From: Lojkania enalia
Taxonomy: Eukaryota; Ascomycota; Dothideomycetes; Pleosporales
Assembly: GCA_010094045.1 (NCBI GenBank)
Contig: ML986750.1
Location: 5,781 to 49,338, forward strand
Direction: 5' to 3'
DNA: 43,558 nt
Under the pieces are notes generated by a model. It made no database searches and was not told the DNA's origin. It worked only from the letters and a program-made list of their open reading frames with translations. The first letter of the stretch is position 1. Each line of letters begins with the position of its first letter. Below are positions 35,827-43,558 of the stretch, piece by piece. The position numbers and the translations under genes are program-made.

Positions 35827-38800
35827 CTATATTACTACCGCTATTACTTCCTAACTAGGCTTTACTTAACAACCTATTATTCTAGCCCTCTAGTAAAACT
35901 CCTTTAACTTCATAGTACAGTTAGTTAGGTTCTATACTAGTTTCTATAAATTTTCCTCTTATAAGTATCCTTTCTATTTTACTAGATACTTCTACTAACG
36001 TCTAAATCGCTTTTTTACTAGTATATATTCTACTTTATATTTCTATTCTAGTTTTATATCGATATTTTCTTGTAGTAGTACATCGTCCGGCACTAGTTCT
36101 AGTTTTAACTTATGAAATACTGGGTGTATTTTTATCTTACTTAGTAGCCTTAGTTTAAAATTTACAGGTCCGATCTATTCTTTAATTAGAAATAGTCCTA
36201 TTCTTTTATAATCTAACTTCTTTACAGGTCTCTTAGTCTTTAAGTTTTTTGTTGACAGGAAAACTTTACCCCCCTCTTTAAAGGTTAGTCCCTTAATCCT
36301 TAACTTGTTGGCCTGTTCTACTATCTTAAGGTTTCTTAACTGGATTTTTTCCTTAAGTTAATTATAGATTTCCTCTATTTCTTTAGCTTTTTAGTCTACT
36401 ATTAGGACTAGAGGTCTTTTCTCGTTCTATTCCTAATATATAACAGCTTTCCGTCTATAGTTAGCTTTAAAGGGTATAGTCCCTATAATATTCTAGGTTG
36501 TTTTATTATAGGCTATCTATACTATAGATAATAATTCAACCCAATTATTTTATTATTTATTAACGTATATCTTTAAATATATTTCTAGACTTTAGTTAAC
36601 TTATTCTATCTAATCGTCTATCTATAGGTAGAAGCTAGTTAATATCTATTGTTAGATTTCTATCTTTTCTATCCATCCCTACTAGTATTTAGATGTAAAC
36701 AACTTGTCTCTATCCGAAGTAATATACTTTAGAACTCTATACTCTGTAAATACTGTATATAACAACTCGTATGCTAGTTTAAGTACTATTATTATCTCTA
36801 ATACTAGTCTAAAGTACGTATATTTTGTTAACTAATCTACTACGTTTATAATTGTATTACATCTTTTTCCTAACCCTAGTTCTACTAACTCTAGTAACTT
36901 AGTTACGAAGTCGATTATAATCTACTCTTATAGTCCTTTAGGTACTTCTAGCGGCTGTAAGAATTTATAAGGCCTATATCTCGTAGCCTTATTCTTTCCG
37001 CATTCTAAACACTTGTTTAGTATATTTTATACTTCCTTTCTTACGTTAGTAAGGGTAAAACTCTTCTTTAGCCTTTACTCTATTTCTACTACTCCCGGAT
37101 ATTCCTATTCTAACGATTCGTGTAATTCTTTTATTATCTACTTCTATATATATAGGTATATATATAGTTGTTTTTAAGTTGCGTTTTCAATTACTTTTAC
37201 TTTATTACCACTTATTAGATATCGTTCTACTACTAGGTTTACTCTAGTATAGTTAGTTTTATAACTTAGACGACTTATAGGTAGTTATATATAAGAGATC
37301 TATCTAATTTCTATTTTAGGATCGCGTCTCTTTTATACTTTTCTTTAGTTATATAGTCGGCTCTACGACTTAGTATGTCTGTAGCTATATTTTCTAACCC
37401 TTTCCGGTGTGTTATTTTAAAGTTGTAGTCTGCTAACTATTCTACCTATCGTATTTATCTTCCTATAAGTTTCTTTATTATTATAAAGTACGTAAGGTTT
37501 TTATAGTCCGTCTAAACTTCGAACGGGTATTTGGTTCCTACTAAATATACTTACTATTCCTTTAACGCTTTAACTATTGCTAATAGTTCCTTGTCGTATA
37601 CGTCGTAGTTAAGTTCTTCTAGTTTCATTTTTCTTAAAAAGTAGGCTCGTAGCCTCTACTTTTCATCTTTATCTTACTAACTTAAGTAAGCGCCTATCGC
37701 TTTATCTAAAGTATTAGTTTCTACTTAAAATTACTTCTCTAGGTCTAGTATCCTTAGTATTAATACTGAGGTAAAGTAAGCTTTTAGTTCTTCGAAGGTT
37801 TTTTACTACGCTTCTTACTACTTAAACTCCTTCTCTTTCTTAGTAATCTCTATTAAGGGTACTACTACTCTAAAGTACCTGCTTATAAATTTCCTGTAGA
37901 AATTCGCGAAGCCTAGAAAAGATTAGACTTATTTAACTAAAGTAGATACTAGCTATTCTAGTATTATTTTAACCTTTTCTTATTCTATCTTAATACTATC
38001 TCTAGATATCTAGAATCCTAGAAACCCTATTTCTATCTTATAAAACTCGCATTTCTCCGGGGTTATAAGTAACTTATACTCCTACAGTTTTACTAGTACT
38101 TTTCTAACGTGTTCTTTATACTCTCTTAGCAATCCCTTTATATAGATTAGAATGTTGTCTAGGTACGCTATTATAAATATATTTAAGTATTTCCTTAATA
38201 TATTATTTATAACTATTTAGAAGGTTGCTAGTATATTTATAAGTCTAAATAGTATTACTAGGTATTTAAAGAGACCTTCTCTTATTTTAAATACTATTTT
38301 CTATTTATAGCCCTTCTTTATCCGAATTTAGTAGTATCCTTCTCTTATATTAAACTTAGTAAACTACTTAGCTCCTTATAACCGACTTATAAGTTCTATT
38401 ATCCTAGGTAACAGATATCTATTTTTCTTAGTTGTATTATTTAGTTGTCTATAATCTATATACAACCTTAGTTTACTATTTTTCTTAAGTATAAATAGTA
38501 TTAGTAATATTATTTTACTCTAGCTTAGTTATATATACTTTCTTGCCAAATTCTTTTAGATGTACTTCCTAAGTTCTTCTCTTTATTCTCAGTTTAAGTC
38601 GTATATTAGACTAGATTTTAACTTCCTTTTATCTTTGATAATAATTTTATAGTCGTATTCTTTATACTTAAGTAGCTCTCTATTCTCTACTTCTTTATAT
38701 AGCTCTATAAATTTGCTGTAATCTCTTTAGATTTCTTAGAGTATACTGTTGTTCTATAGTTCCTTATATACTTTTTAAACTATAATAATACCTAGCGTCT

Positions 38801-39260
38801 ATTTTATCTTCTTAAAATATCTCGCTATTGTAGCTGCTAATACTTTCTGTATTAACTGTAGACCCGAAAGATATCTTATCTTATACTATTCTACTACCTA
38901 TTCTATTTTAGATCGGCTCTATAGCCTATAAACTATCTCTTACTACTAATCTACTCTAGAATTATATTTAGCTAGCTAGTCTATGCCTAATAATATATTA
39001 AATTTTCCTAGGTTTATAATATTAATACTTCTTATATTAGTATATCCTGTAACGTTAAGCGCTCGCTTCTTAGTTTCTATTAGTACAACTCCTCTACTAT
39101 AGTCTATTAGCTTATTATCTACTAGGTGTATCGTATAAAGTACTACTTTTTCCCTCTACTCTATATTATTCTCGTAAACTTATTGCGCCGATATAAACGT
39201 GTCTAAAGCTCTACTATTAAGTAGTATTCTAAGCTTCCTTCCGTTAAACTCTACTTAGAG
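35827..39260 (-). pseudogene. pol: pol pseudogene of B3
   Basis: Read right to left: protease (LLNSRALDTFIS, about 39230-39190), RT about 38620-37960 with YLDN at 38154-38165, RNase H about 37730-37380, integrase with decayed HHCC finger (about 37020-36990) and core (DRDKLF near 36715), and chromodomain about 36050-35880. The frame ends with TAG at 35827-35829. More codons survive than in B1 and B2 but RIP-type stops occur throughout. Confidence 0.87.
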
Positions 39261-41389
39261 TACTATATATAAAGGTACTATACTAGTAACTCTTCTAATA
39301 GCTTTCTTGCCCGGTTCCTCGGCGTAGCTATTGCCTTAGGGGCTGCTTAGTTTTTTAACTAAGGTGGGAAGAACCCTACCTTCTCCTTTTCTCCTCTATA
39401 TAGTAGACATCTATCTATACTACACCTTATCTATAGTTCTTAGGCGTGAGCGGCCTTTACTTGCTTACTATATATCTTATACTTCTATCCTAAGAAACAC
39501 TATTACTATTTAATTAGTCGGTGGTCTTTATTTAATCCTCGCTATCTAAATACCCTAAATATATTTTAGTAGTACTAGCATCTAACTATATATTATTTCT
39601 AGTTTAGCGCTTTATATTCCTCTAAATATATATTATCTTCGGGACGTTCCTTCTCCTTAGATATACTTACTCCTATTATCTTACAAGCTATAATGTTAAG
39701 TCGTCCTCTAACATTCCCTTATATCTCCTTTACTTCTAAAACTACTTTTCTCGGCTCTTTAGCTTCTACGACAATTTTATTAAGCTAGTATAGATACTCT
39801 ATTCTAAGGTAAATTAAACTTCCGTAAATCTAATAGTACCTGTTTTCCACGTAATCTTCTATTTTATCTTAAGATAGTAAGATTCTTAGTAATAACTCTA
39901 TATCTATTTTCGGCTATACTCCTAGCTTTATCTTAATACCCTTATATATCTAGCAGTTGTTCTAATAACAGCTAGCCTAATCTTTTTTACAGCTGTTCTT
40001 ATAGGGTAGTATATATTTTCCTTTCTTACCTTTTACTAGTTTTATAGAGTAGCTTTAGTATATCTCTTATATATACTCGAATATTTCTTCGTTTGTAACC
40101 TTTTCTGCTAACTTTACTACAGCTTCTAATACGTCCTAGCTATCTCGGAACGTTACTTCTTCGAATAGAACGTTCTAGTATTCTTAGAGGTATAACTTTA
40201 CCTAATATATTTTATTATAGATCTAGTACTTCTTTTACTTTATTCTTTCTAGGATAGTTATACTATCGAGTCCTAGTATTCCTAGTAGATATTCTGTGCG
40301 TTTAATAACTACCGCTGCCTATCTTAGCTGTAGCTAATAATTGCTTCCTTTTTTTACTAAATGGTATATTTCGTATCTATTATTTATATAATATATCTAG
40401 TACTATATTAGTTAGTATCTATTAGTAGGTTGCGCAGTTATTATTCGGGCTTCCTTCTTCTTATTTGGATATTCTTTTATATAGTACCCTTTTTATCTAT
40501 ATAGAAGGCACGCTCCCTCTTTAAGCCTTTCTTTCTTAAGATTGCTTATCCTTGATTATTGGTGGTTCTTTCCCCTGTCCTTTTCGACTTTTCCAAGGAC
40601 TATTAGATTACTATCCTATAGCGCTGTCTTACTTTCTTTCTTTACTGGCACGAATGTCTGCGGTTGAGATCTTTTCTCTATCTCCCGCTCGTACTAACAG
40701 TTGTTAATCCTAACCGCTAATTCGATCATTTCTAATAGTTCGGTTGGCCTTTCTTCTCTAGCTAGGTTATCCTTAACCTTATCCTTAAGGCCTTTATAGA
40801 AGATTCCTGCTAATATACTATCGTCCTATCCTAGTCTAGTGCTAAGTCTCTAGAATTCTATAGTATAATCTATTACTCTCTTAGTCTAGGTTAGCCTTAG
40901 TAGCTTCCTTTATACTTCCTATTCTACGTCTACTTCTCCGAAGACGTTCCGGACCTTATTCTTAAATCCTTCCCAACTCTTAAAGAGTTCGTCCGTAGAT
41001 TCTCTAGTCTTCTTTATATTACCTCTATTCTCCAGCTAGTCTACTATAAATAGTTCGGCCTATACTAGTAGTATCTCTTCTATATTTATTATTGTAGCTA
41101 AGATTTTATCCTCGTCTAGGAAGAAGGTCGTGCTGTTAAACCTAAAGTACAGCTCTATTAACGTAAGAAAAGGGTTAACATATTCTTTCTTACTGTTAAA
41201 CTTCTTTAATAAAGCTATCTTAGCTTATACTTATTATTTAGCTTTAGCCAGGTCGGCTCTAGCTGCGGCTAGCTTATATTACATCTATATAATATAGGTT
41301 TCCTATTCCTATACTTTCTATACTATAGCTTTCTCTAGGGCTTATAGCCTTTAGATTATTATAACTTAACTTTGCGATGCAGTAGACAT
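39160..41389 (-). pseudogene. gag: gag pseudogene of B3
   Basis: The start is an intact ATG at 41389-41387 (MSTASQS), 42 bases inside the 5' LTR edge. The gag body includes FKNKVRNVFGEVD and FYKGLKDKVKDNLAREERP (about 40800-40740). The knuckle is at about 40510-40460 (KGYYIKEYPNKKK). The frame continues roughly 400 codons beyond the knuckle to the protease overlap. Confidence 0.78.
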
Positions 41390-41430
41390 TTTTAGATAGT
41401 TCCTATTCTTTTAACGTTAGGTAGTTATTA

Positions 41431-41969
41431 TGTTACTAACCTATATACTGCTAGTATATATAACGACTGCTATTGCAGTTATACGCACGCCGGGGCCTTA
41501 TTTATATTAGGTTAGTTAGAGGTAGTAGCTTCAGTAATAAGAGAGTATTAGGTTTACCGGTTCTTCGAATGTAACAAGTATATTTAGAAGTCTAATAGAG
41601 TAATAAGATAAATCTGTAAGAATAACTATAAAGGATTTAATCTTATAAGAAAATCTCCCTTCTTATATAGTTAAGTCTAAGACTGCTAAGCCTAGCTTAT
41701 TAGGTCTATCAGGTCTATCAGGTCCATCCTACTATACCTAACACTTCTACTATAGTTACGTATATAGGTTATACTATGCTTTATCGTCTAACTAATTATC
41801 TCCCCAGTTCCCGTAGTCCTACTACTTACTGTCCGATAACTGGTCCCTAACATACTTCTACCTATTATTACCCTATCGGTCCTCATCTAAATCGACCTCT
41901 ATAGTAGCTAATGTTAGATTAAGCCCTAGCTATAGAGGTAGTACCTCTTAGCGTTCTGTGTTTATAACA
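41431..41969 (-). repeat. 5' LTR of B3
   Basis: This 539-bp LTR ends TTTATAACA on the plus strand and is followed by TAGGG. It matches 34524-35062. Confidence 0.93.
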
Positions 41970-41997
41970 TAGGGTACTTACTACTAATATACTTATA
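41970..41997 (-). repeat. start of probable 3' LTR of element C
   Basis: Read on the minus strand, the purine tract AGTAGGAGGGGATC (41998-42011) is followed by TATAAGTATATTAG, an LTR start with TG mutated to TA. B3 is inserted 23 bp into it (TSD TAGGG). The LTR continues at 34523 downward. Confidence 0.5.
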
Positions 41998-42004
41998 GAT
42001 CCCC

Positions 42005-42424
42005 TCCTACTATAAGGAGGAGTTTCTAGTCCTCTAGGGCCATCTTAAACTATAGGCGGCGGCCTGATATATAGGGGATAAGGAGGATAAAAAGATAGCC
42101 TTCGAAGCTATTTTAGAGTCTACTTATAGCCTAGCGCTTATAGCCTAGGTTATAAGAAGTTAGAAAGATAGCCTTTTTATAGCTAGTATCTAGGTAGCTT
42201 TATTCTACTAGAATACTAAATTACTCTATTAGGTTTCAGCTTTAGAGGCTCTAGTATCTAGCCTTTAGGCTGATATCGCGGCGCTCTTAGGCGGCTAAGA
42301 ACAAGGTAGGAGAGGTTTAAGAAGAGTCCGGAGGGAAGAAAGGGGAAGAAAGGTAGAGGAGGAGAGGACTAGGGAAGTATCTAATAGCCTGCTATCAGAT
42401 CTTCTAGATTCTATAGAAGAGTAA
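42005..42424 (+). pseudogene. antisense ORF at 3' end of element C, convergent with pol
   Basis: On the plus strand, opposite to C pol, a frame of about 140 codons runs to a TAA at 42422-42424. It contains GDKEDKKIAFEAILEST (about 42086-42136), a helical middle (VSALEALVSSL, ADIAALLGG), a basic patch (RRGLRRVRREERGRK, about 42317-42360) and a terminal acidic/Leu run (SNSLLSDLLDSIEE). Internal stops are TAG/TAA/TGA changes explainable by RIP at Gln or Trp codons. It sits between the C chromodomain and the C polypurine tract, with 22 bases between its stop and the pol stop. I see no clear similarity to the family B antisense protein. Confidence 0.45.
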
Positions 42425-42446
42425 TTTTAGGCCTATACTTTAGTTT

Positions 42447-43556
42447 TTAAAATCTACTACTTAACTCTTATATATTATTATCTACTAGGTAATCTATATT
42501 CTCTATATTATCCTTATATACCTTAATCTATTTAGTTAAGGCTTTTAGGGGTTCTAGATAATTTAGATACTTATTATAAAAAGCTTTTAGCTTATAAAGC
42601 GAGCCTATAAAGTTTAAGGCTTTATACTAGATCGGGTTAAGATTATATCCTACCTATTTTATATAGTATTTAAGGGTCTTATAATATAACTTACTAGCTA
42701 GTATTTCCTTAACCTCCTACTCTTCTACCCTATTAATAGCGATAGCGGGTGGTTTCGGAACTTCTTATTTAGGTAGAGGGTCCTGGGGGTTTTTATATAG
42801 TAGGTTTAGTACGAAGATATTATATATACTTAACCCTAGAGGTAGCTATAAGTAGTATAAGTTTCTAACCTACTCTAATACTTTAAAGAGGCCCTCCTAT
42901 TAATTAGATAGCTTTCGGCTCAGTCTCTAGACTGTAAGATTCTTAGTATTTAAGTAGACTATATTACTAATCTGCTAATTAATTAGTTACTAGTAATAGT
43001 TAATAATAGATTATATATAATCCTAAGCCTTCTTAATATTAGCCTTTATAATTTCCTAGACTATATATATACGAGTTACTAGAGCTAAAATATTCTTATA
43101 ATTTAATTTATCTATCGCGGTAATAAGATTAATAGAATATTTCCAATCCCAACTCTAACAGGGCTTAAATCCGTATAGGATCTAATATAGGGATATTCCG
43201 ATAGTTATATAAAGTAGAGTTACTTATACTCGGTTAATTATAGGTAATAGAGAGCTCTAGTTATTCTAGTAGAAGGATATAAAAGAACGCAGTCTCTAAT
43301 TAATATACTTATTTATAATCTCTATCTATCTGTTAGTCTCTTTATAATAAGTAGTAGATAGTTTAATCTTTACGCCTAAGATATAGCAGAATTCAGACTA
43401 GAAACTAGATATAAACTAAGGTCCTTAGTCTAAAATAATAGTTTTAGGTATATAGCTAAAGCGGTATACCTATTAAATAAATAATTCGGCTATTCCCCTT
43501 GCGTTAATTATATAATAGTAGGGAATAGATATAGCTTATTTAGATAGGCGATCGAT
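42447..43556 (-). pseudogene. pol: element C pol pseudogene, integrase core to chromodomain (partial)
   Basis: This is a third Ty3/gypsy family that runs off the right end of the window. One uninterrupted frame of 370 codons reads IDRLSKQA at the edge, then the integrase block LDQGPQFISSF (about 43440), GVKIKLSTTYYKET (about 43375-43335) and ESINKY-like IEIINKYI, GFKP and WDW (about 43160), a basic linker, and a chromodomain at about 42735-42590 (EVKEILASKLYY, PIQYKALNFIGS). Its stop is TAA at 42449-42447. It has no frameshift over 1.1 kb; only RIP-type stops. The product would insert the element cDNA and read histone marks through the chromodomain. Confidence 0.87.
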
Positions 43557-43558
43557 TA

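Larger units (their letters stand above)
34524..41969 (-). mobile_element. B3: full-length gypsy family B element, minus strand
   Basis: B3 is 7446 bp with 539-bp LTRs (34524-35062 and 41431-41969) and perfect duplications TAGGG (34519-34523 and 41970-41974). It is the least mutated family B copy: it still has TGTTA...TAACA ends, the gag ATG and more CA/TG. It is therefore probably the youngest B insertion. The polypurine tract complement is near 35067-35076. Confidence 0.95.

Overview
The window is a gene-free block of nested, heavily mutated transposable elements, almost certainly from a filamentous ascomycete (Pezizomycotina). It is very rich in TA dinucleotides and poor in CA/TG, and every recognisable reading frame is riddled with TAG and TAA where the family has Gln, Trp or Arg. 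This is the signature of repeat-induced point mutation (RIP, C-to-T mainly at CpA, on both strands). Frames can be followed for kilobases if those stops are read through, so decay is mostly by transitions and not by indels. No intact host gene, tRNA, rRNA or CRISPR array was seen. Species cannot be named from this sequence.

Layout. (1) 1-53 and 6279-8364 are an old flank with an unidentified coding relic and a 32-bp tandem repeat; element A1 (54-6278, Ty3/gypsy, 303-bp LTRs, TSD CCTTC) lies in it. (2) 8365-9888 is A2, a truncated minus-strand copy of family A, carrying a 217-bp solo LTR (9087-9303) that looks largely un-RIPed. (3) 9889-11100 is a decayed Fot1/pogo DNA transposon (pogo-1). (4) 11106-33654 is B1, a second gypsy family (539-bp LTRs), split by B2 (15592-23053, full length) and by A3 (25220-33289, minus strand). 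A3 is itself split by a structurally complete pogo transposon (pogo-2, 26381-28218, 43-bp terminal inverted repeats, TA duplication). The B1 3' LTR is cut off at 33654. (5) 33655-34523 and 41970-43558 belong to a less mutated region holding a third gypsy family (C, minus strand, runs off the window). (6) B3 (34524-41969, minus strand, TSD TAGGG) is inserted in what looks like the C 3' LTR.

All gypsy copies encode Gag with a CCHC knuckle, protease, reverse transcriptase, RNase H, integrase and a C-terminal chromodomain (chromovirus type). Gag and Pol are in frames related by -1.

The least expected observation is at the 3' end of families B and C. Between the pol stop and the 3' LTR there is an extra reading frame on the opposite strand, convergent with pol. 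In family B it encodes a Ser-rich region followed by a charged coiled coil. It is seen in three copies, each with exactly 10 bases between the pol stop and the antisense stop. In family C an unrelated-looking antisense frame ends 22 bases from the pol stop.
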